64,000 bases of DNA, from assembly GCA_036023115.1 (NCBI GenBank), contig JAYKKT010000090.1:30310501-30374500 (forward strand). Reading direction: 5' to 3'. This document shows, one piece after another, positions 1 to 11,150 of the stretch. Origin of the DNA: Brasenia schreberi (taxonomy: Eukaryota; Streptophyta; Magnoliopsida; Nymphaeales; Cabombaceae). Every line of letters starts with the position of its first letter. Within the stretch, counting starts at the first letter, position 1. The notes below the pieces were generated by a model. That model had not been told where the DNA came from. It made no database searches and was given only the letters and a program-made list of their open reading frames with translations. Position numbers and translations under genes: made by a program.

Positions 1-207
1 GATTAACGATGAAATGCCAGAGTTATCACATTTTCTACACCCACCTCCAAAGTCGCCAGCCCCTTAGAGACCACCTCTGTCATTCTTGTCCTAATCTACA
101 AAGAAAGAATGAGTTAATATTCCTTCTTTTTTAATTATTAAGGTTTCAAAAAAATATGCTTTACATTATGCATCGACATGAAGGTGATTTGCTGCTGGGA
201 AGAATAC

Positions 208-1379
208 CTCTTGGTCAGATTTCTCGTTCTCGAATTTGGGATAAAAGGTGGCTCTTACTTTAGCTTCTGAATACGTGTTCTTATCCACATTAAAGTCCAC
301 CCCAAGAGGGTGTCTGATGTTTGGCGCTTTGCTACGAAATATGTCAGTCAACCCACTGCTGCCATTGTCAGAGGAGGTTTCCTTCTTGTTCGCAACTTTA
401 GTATCTAGAACCTCTTTTGCAACAGACTCTGCTTTCACGTTGCCAACCAATCCATGATCACCAGAAATATGGAGACTCTCAATTCCGCTTGTAACTCCAG
501 TAGAGGATGCCTCAAGATCAGTCATCGAAGATTCCCCGTGCGATTTGGCTTTCTCTTTCCACCGTTGCTCCCTCTTACCACATCGATCCTGCTCAATATA
601 CAATGAGATTAAGGAAACCAACACACCGGAACTCGAGTACAAGCATTTGCAACTAAGAAGTCAGGCATATGTACATTAAACCAAGTTCAATCTTCACCGA
701 AAGAGGACATTTAACGCTTAATTACGCTAATTCTTATCCACGGAATTAAAAAGGGAACACGTGAACAACCCACAACACAAACTCAGGAATGGGTAGAGGA
801 AAAAAACAAATAACAATTCTCTTTTAGTTCTCACTAAAATAAACTCAAGCGATTTCAACCAACATATTTGAAGAGTTACTTGCAGAAGGCTATCAAGACC
901 CACCAAACAACTCACGACAAATTGGGCATTGCAGGAATTTATGAGAACAAAAACGACAACGACTATATGAAATGAATAAACATCATATAATCCAATCAAT
1001 ACGAATGTTAATCCGTAAGCCTCTATGTTCAAGGTAAGAAACGAAAGAAAACAGTACGCAATTAACAATATCGACAAACCGACAAAACATTCAAAACCCT
1101 AAACCCTGAAAAGGAAACCATCGAATGCAAGAAACAATCACTTTGCTACTCAGAGGGCAGGCTGAAAATCTCAAAACGAGAGCACGACCACTTCACAGGA
1201 AACCAATAACAACCGAAACAACATTAGGAACGGAAACCTACGCTGTCACGGCCCGTGGCAGTATCGATAAAAGAAAGGGATGCTGCTGAGCGGGAGAAGA
1301 AGGCAGTCGACAGTCGGAGAGGCGCAGGCTTAAGAGTGAGGGAGAGGTAGGCGGTCGCGAGACGGTGGGAAACCGTCAT
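208..1379 (-). CDS. RNL: tRNA ligase (RNL), 5' exons, partial
   Basis: This is the N-terminal part of plant tRNA ligase, the enzyme that heals and seals tRNA halves after intron removal and also acts in unconventional mRNA splicing. The exon at 208-588 (-) encodes VDKNTYSEAKVRATFYPKF followed by ENEKSDQE, which I recognise as the conserved start of the ligase domain of plant RNL. It ends at a GAG|GTATTC donor, so the gene continues past the left edge. A likely first exon lies at 1242-1379: ATG at 1377-1379, an S/A/R/L-rich stretch resembling an organelle transit peptide, and an AGC|GTAGGT donor. It joins in phase 0 to a GAGCAG|GATCGA acceptor at 588, giving a 653 bp intron. An in-frame ATG at 1470-1472 could extend the product by 31 residues. 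The family match is strong; the first exon and dual targeting are inference. Confidence 0.8.
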
Positions 1380-1479
1380 TACAAAGCGGCGAATTGGCGG
1401 GCTAAGTCCGCGCACAGGGGGCGCGAAGCAGACGTCGGTGGTTGTGATGGCATTGGTACGAGAAACGGTCATACCCCGG

Positions 1480-2530
1480 ATGACTTACGAGCTAGGGCAG
1501 GCGCTCGCCAGCTCCTCTGTTTCTCGTTCCGCGCACTTTTCAACCCGCTGAAACAGTTCGGGTTCAGGTTCCCGTGTACCCAAAATCACAATTTCTCTCC
1601 CACTTGTTGTGTGTGCAAGGTGGGTCCAAGCTTCAAGTGCCGAGTAGAAAAGGTCGACACGTACTCGACCCATTTGCTCATTGGGTCTTAGTTCCATGCC
1701 CTGGTTCAGATTTGGTCCGCTACGATCTGGGTCTAGGCCCAACCTGACCTGAATCTTATGGGGTTCATTGGGGTGGATGCAGACATGACTAAGGGGGTAT
1801 TTGATTAGAAGTCTAGGACTACAAAGGTGGGACTACCGTTCTTGTTCGAGTGAGCTGTTTCGTGGGCTTCGTAATCAGCTAAAAAGTGAGGTCGTATGAT
1901 ACTATTTTTAACATGTTGAAGCATGAGCTTCATTACGAGACAAACTGGAACTAGTTTTAGTTCTGTAGCCTAAGGCCTGATAATCAAACACCTCATACCC
2001 AAACCCAACAGCCCAGATGAAGATTTTTTGGACAGGAGTTGTATAGGTTGGTGGGTCGTATCCAGAATAGTCATTTAATTATACTGGGATCATATATTTG
2101 TCTAATTGACTTCAATGCCTCGACTCCTACAAATCGAACCGAGAAACCCATAAATTGGGAATCTAATGTATATAAAACACAAGCGGTCCAATGAGAACAA
2201 GAATTTCGAGGAACATTTGAAGCATTTCGTTTGTGGGTAGGTAGAAGGGTATGAAATACACAATCAATAATTAATGTAGGTATATACAAATGATCCATTA
2301 ACAAGAAGAACCAATTGACCAACAAATCGATAATTGAAACCTTTAGTGGAATATTTTGATGCCATGATCCACTTTATTGCCAGTAAAAGGGTGTGAAATC
2401 AGCTAGATTGACTTTTCAATCAAAAATACTCTGTGAAATGTTTAGTGTCTAAAGTAAAGAATTTCATGCACAACAAGTATCTTAAAAGATCAGAGAGAGA
2501 TGAGAAGAGGAATATTAGTCATATATGCCA
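1480..2530. other. Intergenic, no gene seen
   Basis: This is the 5' flank of the tRNA ligase gene. It is fairly GC-balanced up to about 1750 and AT-rich beyond. I see no domain, RNA gene or clear repeat boundary, and the short open frames here resemble nothing I know. Confidence 0.4.
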
Positions 2531-2800
2531 ATTTGATCGTTGAACGACCCTGGGCTTGTTCCAGTTTTTGGAATCACCAGTTCCATGGCAGTTCTGGTTC
2601 TGGTTCCGAACTCAAAACTGCTTTTGTTTCTTTTTCCAATCATAAAAAGGAAGTGTGTCCAAGGGACTTTAGAGAACATATTTAAACAGAATTTATGTCG
2701 GTTTCAACTCACCGGTTCTGGTTCCGGGACTGGTTCTGGTTACTTCCAGTTTCACATAATGGTCCAATTCCATTTCGAATCAGACATATCTAAATACTTC
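2530..2800. repeat. GAACCGG-rich dispersed repeat, copy 1
   Basis: The block is dense in GGTTCTGGTTCC-type words (for example near 2590-2615 and 2710-2745), separated by an AT-rich middle. The same arrangement recurs at about 3720, 7300, 13485 and 46818. The family is not recognised and no coding capacity is seen. Limits are approximate. Confidence 0.5.
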
Positions 2801-2809
2801 TATTAGTTG

Positions 2810-3720
2810 AAGTTATGAATCAGTTTCAAAATCTTGTGTACTTGAATGGGTGTTCCAAAGATCTAAGATTTTGAAGTTAAAAACAACACCCAACCAACAA
2901 ATCATGACAAGAAGAACCGATCACTAAGTAAACTTGATCCAAGACATGCAATCCGTTACAAAATTATGAAGAAAGTTAGATTTTAGATGCTAATGTGGTC
3001 CAACAGTATGGATCTCATATATGAGGATAAAAAAAACGTATATAATTTATTATATGCAGACAAATATCTAATTTATTTGTAGAAGATAAAACTTTATTGA
3101 GAATTGGGTGTCACTCAACACACTAAATTTATATACGTGAATACGTATAATAGACCCACTCGTGAGGACTCAAGCGAAGTAAATCAGTTATAAATATATA
3201 TAGAGAAAGGACACTTATATAAAATATAAATCATTTAATACATTGATTCGGAAACTAAAAAGAAATTAAATTTTTCATTGCTTATAAGTGCACAAGAAAT
3301 GAAAGTTCCAACTTTGATTGGATTACAACTACATGGATGGTTAGCATTTAAAATACACGTGCGTGTACTTTTATATATACATATAGAGAAACTGGTAAAT
3401 GCTAGCACCTTTAAGCGTTGGCATATCCAAACAAATCTCAATTGTCCATCTTTAATGATGTAGATTCAAATCTCAACAATCTATTATCAAAATGGAGGGT
3501 TGAGATTTGTTTAAATTTGCTGACAACTAAGTCTTTTAGCATATACCAATCTCTCTCTCTCTCTCTCATATGTGTGTGTGTGTGGTGTGCACATACGGTG
3601 AACCTAAGTTGAATCTTCAACTCATTTGGCCCCATGTCATGCAGATGACCTTTTTCTTTCCTTAGTGCGGTTTACAATTCCCTATGGTTCGTGTATGGTC
3701 TTTCATATGGTAGTAGAGGT
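2810..3720. other. Intergenic AT-rich stretch with a (CT)n/(GT)n tract
   Basis: No gene is seen. A compound microsatellite of CT then GT dinucleotides lies at about 3551-3590. The rest is AT-rich spacer. Confidence 0.4.
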
Positions 3721-3889
3721 GGCCAGTTGGGACCCAGCTAGGTGGATTGAATCGAACCACCCCAGAACTGGTCGGAACGAGAACCAGAACCAGAACCACC
3801 CATGGTGTGGGTCCAGTTCAACCTATAAGAGTGAGAAGCTGGAACCAGCAGTTCCAATACTTTCTTTTTCCGGTTTCAAAACCCCATTT
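3720..3889. repeat. GAACCGG-rich dispersed repeat, copy 2 (interrupted)
   Basis: It contains runs of AGAACCAG/GAACCACC and a later GGAACCAGCAGTTCC segment like the other copies. The block stops exactly at the 3' tail of the RTE LINE. The last 16 bases (3874-3889) reappear at 7160-7175, so the LINE inserted into this repeat. Confidence 0.5.
3874..3889. repeat. Target-site duplication of the RTE LINE, left copy
   Basis: TTTCAAAACCCCATTT matches TTTCAAAAACCCATTT at 7160-7175 in 15 of 16 positions. Long duplications of this kind are what target-primed reverse transcription leaves. Confidence 0.75.
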
Positions 3890-4926
3890 CTACAACAATA
3901 ACAACTAAGCCTTTTCCCATACTAGACGGGGTCGACTACATGGATTCTTTGTTTCCACAGATCCCTATCGTGTGCCATGTTAGGAGTTAACTCACAATAA
4001 GCTAGATCATTTTTTATTGTTTCTTTCAAACACTTTTGTGGTCGTCCTCTAGTTCTTTAATACTTTCTTAATTTAGTTTTTCATACCTTCTTACAGGTTC
4101 TTCTTTTAATCTTCTTTCTATATGTCAAAACCATCTTAAACGACATTCTCTCATTTTATCCTCTATTGGTGTCACTCTTAATTTGTTTCTAATAACCTCA
4201 TTATGTATATGGTCTTTTCTTATATAACTACTCATCTATCTCAACATCTTCATTTTTGTCACAAATATCTTTTATACATGTTTGATTAACTGCCCAACAC
4301 TCAGAACCATAAAACATGGCAGGTCTAATTACTGCTTTATAATATTTACCTTTTAACTTTAATGGTATCTTCTTATCACAAAGAATACCTGATTCTCCTC
4401 TCCATTTTAACTAACCAGCATTAATTATATGCATAACATCTCCATCAATTCTTCCATCACTCTGAAAAATTGACCCTAGGTATTTAAAACTTTCTTTTTG
4501 GGGCATGCAATGTGTGTCAATTTTAATTTCTATGTCCTCTGAGGTAACTAAATGATCAAACTTACATTCCATGTATTATGTCTTTGTTCTACTAAGTTAG
4601 AGGCCTTTGCTTTCTAATGTTTCTCTCCATAGTTCCAATTTTCTATTAACTTTTTCCTTGGACTCCTCTACTAATACAATGGCATCTTCAAATAACATAC
4701 ACTAAGGTACTTCCTCTTGATTATGTTTTGTTAACTCATCAATCACTATTATAAATAAATATGGACTTAAAGTTGATCCTTAATGTAACATAATATTAAC
4801 TTCAAAGAAGTCTGTCATTCCTTCATGAGTCCTCACACATGTTTTTCTACCATTATACATGTCTCTTATAAGGTTAATGTATGTCAATGGGATACCTTTT
4901 TTTTTCAAAGTTCTCCAAAGAACCTC

Positions 4927-5130
4927 TCACGTTACTCTATTATAAGCTTTTTCTAGATCAATAAATATCACATGAAGGTCTTTATTTTTTGATCTAAAAT
5001 ATTCCATAAGACGTCTCAAAAGGTGAATCACTTCAACAGTAGATCTGCCTGGCATAAATACAAATTGGATCTCTGTTGTACTTGATACTTGTCTTAACGT
5101 ACATTCGATAATTCTTTCCCATAATTTCAT
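4927..5130 (-). pseudogene. RTE reverse transcriptase fragment
   Basis: The open stretch includes [20 protein letters not shown] and then [13 protein letters not shown], which are the palm-domain motifs of RTE-type reverse transcriptases (family-typical FMPGRSTTEAI and FIDLEKAYD). An N replaces the usual catalytic D after KAY. The flanking frames carry stops, so this is a piece of a dead pol gene in the LINE. Confidence 0.75.
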
Positions 5131-6402
5131 AGTATGGCTTATTAACTTGATACCTCGATAATTCGTACGATTTTGAATGTCTTTTTTGTTCTTATATATG
5201 GGTATAAGTGTACTTGCTCTCCATTACTTGGGCATCTTTTGGTTTTTTCATATTTCATTAAATAGTCTTCTGAGACAAGTGATTCCTATTTATCCTAGTA
5301 TTTTCCAAACTTCTATAGGAATATTATATGGTCCTACCGATTTACCACACTTCATATGTTTAAGAGCCTCTTTGACTTCATTCTTTTGAATACGTCGGTA
5401 GAAATTGTGGTTTATATACTTTTCTGATTTGGCTAATTCTCCTAAGCTAATACTAACATCTTTATTTTCATTAAAAAGTTTATAAAAATAGTTTTTTCAT
5501 CTATTTCTTATATCATCATTTGCCACTATAATGTTTTCATCCTTGTCCTTGATCCATCTAACATAATTAAGATCTTTAGTTTTCTTATCTCTAGCCCTAG
5601 CTATCCTAAAAATATCTCTTTCACACTCTTTTGAGTTGAGTTTTATATATAAATCCTCTCAAATTTTAACTTTTGCTTCACTCATGACCTTTTTCGCTTC
5701 CTTCTTTGCTTTCTTATAAGTCGCTAAAGTTTCACTAGTTTTCTTAACATAATATAATTTATAACATTCTCTCTTTACCTTATTTTATTTTGCACTACTT
5801 CAGTCCACCACCAAGCTTCTTTTTGTGCCGATACACCTCCCTTAGATACACCTAACACATCTTTCGCCGCTTTCCTCATATGTATAGCCATATTGTTCTA
5901 CATATCACTGGGTGTACCAACATAATTCCAAACATCTCCTTGAAGGACTTTCTGTTTAAATATACCTTTTTTCTCGCTTTGGAGGTTCCACCATTTAGTC
6001 TGAATACCTCTATGCACTCTTTTCTTCTTTGTCTATTTTTTTATTTGTAAATCCATAACTAAAAGTCAATGTTGGGTGGTTAAGCTTTCTCCTAGAATTA
6101 TCTTGCAATCTTTACAACACGCTCTATCTTTTTTTCTATAAATAAAGTAATCAATTTGTGTTTATGATAAGCCACTCTTATAAGTAATTAAATGTTCATC
6201 TCGTTTTTTTAAGATTGTATTGACTATAAAGAGATAAAAAATCATAACAAAATTTAAAATCTCCCTACCTTCCTCATTTATATCTCAAAACCAAAGTTTC
6301 CATGAATACCTTGATATCCTAATGTCTCTTTACCGACATGTCTATTTAAGTCTCCTCCTAAACAAATCATCTCCCTTTATGGACTCTTTTGAATCACCTT
6401 AT

Positions 6403-7023
6403 CTAACTCTTCCAAAAAATTGTCTTTATACTATCTCCTAGTCCTACTTGGGGTGTGTAAGCACAAATTATATTCAAAACCTTTGCTCCTAACAATAATT
6501 TCAACGTCATAATTCGGTCACCATATCGTTGTATGTCTACTACACTATCCTTTAAATCTTTATTTATGATAATAACAACTCCGTTTCGAGCATTTTCTTT
6601 ACCTGAGCACCATAATTTAAAACTTGTATCCTCTATCTCCTTTGCTTTTTCTCCAACCCATTTTGTATCTTGTAAACATAGAATATGAATATTTCTCCGA
6701 ATCATAGTATCTACCACCTCCATTAGCTTACTCAATAATGTTCCGATATTACAAAAACCAATACGAATCTTATTATCTAGGACTAGCTTCCTTACCCCTC
6801 GCATCCGTCCATAATCAAAATGCGGAGACCCTCTCTGCAAATTATTCACTACATTCGAGCAGCAATGTAGTGGGACTAACTTCTTTACACACACCCATTT
6901 ATGGTGTGGGAACCCTCTCTGTAATTGATTCACAACATTCGAGTGAAAATGTAGTCTCCTTTGCTTACTTATTACTGCATTCGGGCTTTGCAGCACGTCG
7001 CTAGGCGGGGATACCAAAAGCAA
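6403..7023 (-). pseudogene. RTE endonuclease domain (AP-endonuclease-like)
   Basis: The 206-residue open stretch contains RIGFCNIGTL, CLQDTKWVGEKAKEIE, FKLWCSGKENARNGVVIII and NIICAYTPQVG. This is the exonuclease-endonuclease-phosphatase fold of plant RTE LINEs, often annotated as craniofacial development protein 2-like. The usual catalytic E of LQETKW is D here. The first ~90 residues hold an imperfect internal repeat, CSNVVNNLQRGSP-like, seen two to three times. The frame does not continue into the reverse transcriptase, so it is a remnant. Confidence 0.75.
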
Positions 7024-7159
7024 TGCTCATAATTTTTGTAATTCATGTTATAAAATCCGACAAAGTTTTATGTTGGCTTTCGGAAGCCTAACACAACCCT
7101 TCTCCTTTATTCAGGCTTGGGACCGGCAATGTAAGGGTGATCCCTTACATGAGCAGAGT

Positions 7160-7175
7160 TTTCAAAAACCCATTT
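7160..7175. repeat. Target-site duplication of the RTE LINE, right copy
   Basis: Partner of 3874-3889, with one mismatch. It fixes the 5' end of the LINE at 7159. Confidence 0.75.
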
Positions 7176-7299
7176 ATGTTTCAGAAAATTTCAAATAAGT
7201 TAGATGGTTACAATAAAATACGCAAAACAGATCACACTGTTATTTAACTAAATTATTGATATTTTACTACTGAAAGTCCATAAAGACAATATGGGCATA

Positions 7300-7640
7300 C
7301 ATGGTCGATCTCTAGCCGGTCCCATGGCTCTAATCGAAGTTGAATCGGGCCAAGAACAGACTGAATTTGGACTGGTTAAACCAGAATTGGGACTCCTAGG
7401 ACCACCAGTTCGGTTCCGGTTTTACCTTTAATAAAATGAGAAGCGGAATCAACGGTTTCAAACAACTGATTCCAGTATTTTAAAAAGACTCTGATAGTTT
7501 TATTTTTCTAATAAAATTATCGATTTTGAACGGTTCAAGACTCAAACAAACATTCATAAATCCTTGGTTCCAGATCAGAAACCGAACTGTCCGTGAACCG
7601 GTTCGATAGCTAACCGAAACCGTACACGATATTATACCGG
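7300..7640. repeat. GAACCGG-rich dispersed repeat, copy 3
   Basis: It has flanking GGTTCCGG and GAACCGG words with a central AT-rich block (TAATAAAATTATCGATTTTGA) also found at about 13620-13650. Ends are approximate. Noncoding. Confidence 0.5.
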
Positions 7641-8072
7641 CACTCGAAAAACATATCACGTGAAAGAACGGGTTGCTATACGAAATTGTTGAGAACTCAA
7701 AGCGTAAAGCGGTGTTTTTGGTAAAATTCTCGTGCAGATAAGGAAAAGGGCCAATTTAATAAACAAAGGCTTGTAAAACCAGTTATTCGAATAGCTGCCT
7801 AATAAAAAAAAAATTGTGCTTGAACAAATATACATTTTTCGTCGTTTCCGTTCAAAATAAAGCATCAATTCAATGGCTAGTTTTCTACTGTTTTGCCGGT
7901 TTCACTTCTTCCTCCACATCTGACTATGTTTGTTGATAGTTATGGGGAACCTCGATTTACATTGTAAGAGTCCCTTTAGTTAAATTCTGTGCAAGAGACG
8001 TTTAGAGAGGAATAAGGATACTGTGAGAATCTGAAAGGTTATGAAAGTTTTTATTCAGAGTGAGAATCAAGT

Positions 8073-9989
8073 ATGCCCGAGCAGCGATGCATTTCTTTGT
8101 TAAAGGAATGCAAAAGTTTAACTGGTCTTATGCAAATCCATGGTTACACAATCAAAATTGGTCGTGACAATGACCCGTTTATCTTGAGCAAATTCTTACT
8201 TTCTTGTGCTATTACCTTTTCCGGTGCCATGGATTATGCTTGCAGTCTCTTTCAAACCATTCCAAATCCTGATGGTTTCATGTTCAATACTCTCATTCGT
8301 GGGTTCTCAGAGCTAAATATGCCTCTAGAATCCATTTGTACCTACACCAAGATGAAAAAACAGCAAATCAAGCCAGATAGCTTCAGCTATGCGTTTCTCT
8401 TAAAATCTCTTGTGAATTTTGGATATCTTGATGCGTCAGAGCAAGTTCATTGTGATTGTATCAAGCATGGTTTAGATTCCCATGGTTTTGTGAGAACCAC
8501 GCTCATCATGGCTTACGCTTCCTGTGGATGTATTGATAAAGCTCGCCAACTGTTTGTTGAAATGCTGACCCCAAATCTAGTTTCATACAATGCAATACTT
8601 TCTGCATGCCTGAGGTGTTCAGAACTAGAGCAGGCGGGAATAATCTTTGATAGGATGCCATGGCGGAATATCACAACCTGGAATATAATGCTTGATGGAT
8701 ATATAAGTGCAAATGAATTCGAAATTGCAGCTCGATTGTTTGATGACATGCCTCAAAGGGATTTGGTTTCATGGAATACAATGATGATCGGGTATGTGAA
8801 GAGTGGGAACCTCAAATTGGCCTTGGAGTTATTTAAAAATCTGAGATTGAATGGTTTGAAACCAAATGAAGTGAGCATCACGGGTGTACTCTCAGCTTGC
8901 TCGCAGATGGGTGCATTGGAAACTGGTAAGATGATTCACGGGTACATTGACAAAGCTGGACTCAGCCATATTGTTACTGTAAATAATGCACTTATTGACT
9001 TATATGGTAAATGTGGAAACGTCAACCTGGCTACTCTTGTTTTTGACAGAACCATGAACAAGGGCCTCATCTCTTGGACTGTTATGATTGAGGTGCTTGC
9101 CATGCATGGACGTGGAGATAAAGCTGTTGAGCTTTTCCATAAGATGCTGAACTCCGGAATAGAACCAGACGGCGTTGCTTTTCTTGCTATTCTATATGCA
9201 TGTAGTCATGCTGGTCTGACACAGAAAGGAAAGGAGTTATTTGAAACGATGAAAGAGTTGTATGGTATCGAACCATCCATGGAGCATTATGGTTGCATCG
9301 TCGATCTATATGGTCGGGCTGGTTTGCTGAACTATGCTTATGAATTCATAATGCAAATGCCGATAGCACCAAATGATGTAATTTGGAGGACACTTCTTGG
9401 AGCGTGCAGCATACACGGTGATGTAACTCTTGCAGAGCATGTTAAAAAACAGCTATCTGTAATCGACCCAGAGAATCATAGCGATTACATACTGTTGTCA
9501 AATATATATGCACTTGCTGGAAAATGGCATGATGTAGCCGTAGTGAGGAACTCTATGTTTCAAAAGAAAATAAGAAAAACACCAGCTTGGAGTATGATAG
9601 AGGCTGACAAGGAGGTTTTCAGCTTTGTTGCAGGTGACAGACTGAACCCAGTTGCCGAAATAGCCTATAAGAAATTGAGTGAGATAATAATGAAATTGAG
9701 ATGTGAAGGTTACACAGCTGATGTTCAACCAGTCCTGCATGACATAGAGGTGGAAGATAAAGAAGGATCCGTTTCTCAACATAGTGAGAAGCTCGCTGTT
9801 GCTTTTGGAATGGTTAGACTGCATGAAGAAAGTGTGATCAGGATTGTGAAGAATTTGAGGGTTTGCAGGGATTGCCATACAGTGATGAAGTTAATTTCAA
9901 GAGTATATGGAAGGGAGATTGTTGTTAGAGACAGAAGCAGATTTCATGTCTTTAAGGAGGGTTCGTGCTGTTGTAGAGATTACTGGTGA
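8073..9989 (+). CDS. PLS-class pentatricopeptide repeat protein, E/DYW subclass
   Basis: This intact, intronless gene encodes 638 residues. DYW-type PPR proteins bind organelle transcripts and deaminate specific C residues to U in mitochondria or plastids. PPR motifs run from about residue 35 to 450 (for example NPDGFMFNTLIRGF, PNLVSYNAILSAC, RDLVSWNTMMIGY, PNEVSITGVLSACSQ), then E motifs (NDVIWRTLLGAC, LLSNIYALAGKW). The C-terminal DYW domain is complete: the HSE signature at about residue 570, the zinc-ligand CRDCH at about 598-602 and the terminal DYW tripeptide. ATG 8073 leads straight into ISLLKECKSLTGLMQIH, the usual start of this family. No obvious transit peptide precedes it. I cannot assign the editing site. 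A broken relative lies directly downstream, suggesting a tandem pair. Confidence 0.93.
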   Translation: MPEQRCISLLKECKSLTGLMQIHGYTIKIGRDNDPFILSKFLLSCAITFSGAMDYACSLFQTIPNPDGFMFNTLIRGFSELNMPLESICTYTKMKKQQIKPDSFSYAFLLKSLVNFGYLDASEQVHCDCIKHGLDSHGFVRTTLIMAYASCGCIDKARQLFVEMLTPNLVSYNAILSACLRCSELEQAGIIFDRMPWRNITTWNIMLDGYISANEFEIAARLFDDMPQRDLVSWNTMMIGYVKSGNLKLALELFKNLRLNGLKPNEVSITGVLSACSQMGALETGKMIHGYIDKAGLSHIVTVNNALIDLYGKCGNVNLATLVFDRTMNKGLISWTVMIEVLAMHGRGDKAVELFHKMLNSGIEPDGVAFLAILYACSHAGLTQKGKELFETMKELYGIEPSMEHYGCIVDLYGRAGLLNYAYEFIMQMPIAPNDVIWRTLLGACSIHGDVTLAEHVKKQLSVIDPENHSDYILLSNIYALAGKWHDVAVVRNSMFQKKIRKTPAWSMIEADKEVFSFVAGDRLNPVAEIAYKKLSEIIMKLRCEGYTADVQPVLHDIEVEDKEGSVSQHSEKLAVAFGMVRLHEESVIRIVKNLRVCRDCHTVMKLISRVYGREIVVRDRSRFHVFKEGSCCCRDYW

Positions 9990-10139
9990 AACCAAAGGCC
10001 TTATCCCACATTAAGAAGGGTTGGCTGCATGAACTCTTACTATTGAGCTTGATCTTGTGAAGTAGGAAATGATTTATAACATTAGGATTGCATAGTGAAT
10101 CTCTGTAGCTGAAATGGGTTGCTTGCATATGAACTTGCA

Positions 10140-11150
10140 ATGCATAGACTGAATGTCGTAATTTGGAGGATCCTGCTTGGGGCATGCAGCATATTACCGA
10201 GCTTTATAGGTATCTGACAACTGACCTGGATGATCGTGGTTATTTTATTCTGTTGTCAAATACATATAGCAAAAACCGAGCTTTTCCTGGGGTACGCTAC
10301 ATGGATTATAGGTTCCCATTGATCTCAATCTTGTGTCATATTAGCATTTGATTTCAATAAAGCAGGGTCACTTTTTATTGTATCCTTACAACAACTTCAA
10401 CCTTCCTCTCCATCTTTTAAGATGCTCACCGCCACATTTCTCACACCAGTCACTGGAACTCCTCGTCGCTTCCTCTCCGAATGTTTACCCAACCTCAACC
10501 GCGTCTCTCAGTTAATGCCATACCAAATCTTTATCCAGGAACCTAGCATGGGATCCACAGTCTCTGGACACACATCCACCTCAACGTCTTGATTCTTGTC
10601 AAGGATATCTTGTGCACATGGCACTTGGTTGTCAAATATATATGCAGTTTCAGGAGAATGGCATTACATGGCTGTTGGTGTGGCTCAATGGCTTGGAGGA
10701 AAATGAGAAAACACCATTCCAAGAATGGTTAACCACTGACAATGAGGTTTCAGCTTTGCGCGACAGAATCAATCCAGTTGCCGAAGTAGCGTAAAAGAAT
10801 CTGAGACAATGATAATGCTAATATGGGAAGGATATTGTGCTGTTCTTTGACCACCCTTGCATGACAGAGCCGTGAAAGATGGAAGGTTCTGTTTCTAATC
10901 ACATCTAAGGGGATCGATCATCAATTAGCTTGGATGGTCCCTCAAGTAAGGAACGTGACGCCCAATGAGAGAAAGGTTTCCGTTTCTTTTGGAATAGCCA
11001 GACTTCGTGCAGGAAGTGTGATCGATGCCGTCAGCGGCTTGAGGGTTTGCAAGAATGCTATACAGAGATGAAACTCGTTTCGAGTGTATAGGAAAGGGAA
11101 ATTCTTAGAGACAAAAGCAGTTTCAATGTCTTCAATGAGTTTGGGATCGT
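10140..11150 (+). pseudogene. PPR-DYW pseudogene (3' end of a second gene)
   Basis: It resembles the E/DYW part of the gene just upstream but is littered with stops and indels. 10155-10200 matches the VIWRxLLGACS segment and 10240-10267 the ILLSNxY segment. After an inserted RTE fragment the match resumes at 10628 (LSNIYA, then the VFSF..RxNPVAE.A segment at about 10740-10795). It continues through counterparts of the frame around VSQHSEK and RVCRDCH at about 10970-11065 and ends near 11145 at the equivalent of RFHVFKEG. The upstream PPR repeats are missing. It looks like a truncated tandem duplicate with no plausible product. Confidence 0.8.
10268..10627 (-). mobile_element. 5'-truncated RTE LINE (360 bp) in the PPR pseudogene
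   Basis: The insert carries the conserved RTE 3' block (GGGGTACGCTACATGGATTA, then a TTTTTATTGTATCC run) and aligns with about 3900-4285 of the LINE to its left. It is bounded by GTTGTCAAATACATAT (10252-10267) and GTTGTCAAATATATAT (10628-10643), a 16 bp target-site duplication with one mismatch that lies inside the PPR coding sequence. Its sequence is strongly diverged, so the insertion is old. Confidence 0.75.

Larger units (their letters stand above)
3890..7159 (-). mobile_element. Full-length RTE-clade LINE, decayed
   Basis: This 3.27 kb non-LTR retrotransposon lies on the minus strand and is bounded by a 16 bp target-site duplication. Its 3' end is at the low-coordinate side, with an ACAACAATAACAAC tail followed by the conserved GGGGTCGACTACATGGATTC block of plant RTE elements. 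Its 5' end holds the AGCCTAACACAACCCTTCTCC motif. An apurinic endonuclease-like domain is at 6403-7023 and a reverse transcriptase fragment at 4927-5130. The roughly 3.3 kb size and the lack of an ORF1 fit RTE rather than L1. The reading frame is broken by many stops, so it cannot move by itself. Related fragments lie at 10268, 14076 and 15487. Confidence 0.85.

Noticed and set aside
727..1077. 116-residue minus-strand open frame with hydrophobic content
   Set aside because: It lies in the intron inferred between the tRNA ligase exons; no family resemblance, and the composition comes from AT-rich DNA.
9498..9878. 126-residue frame antisense to the PPR gene
   Set aside because: It is the shadow of a strong PPR-DYW coding region.
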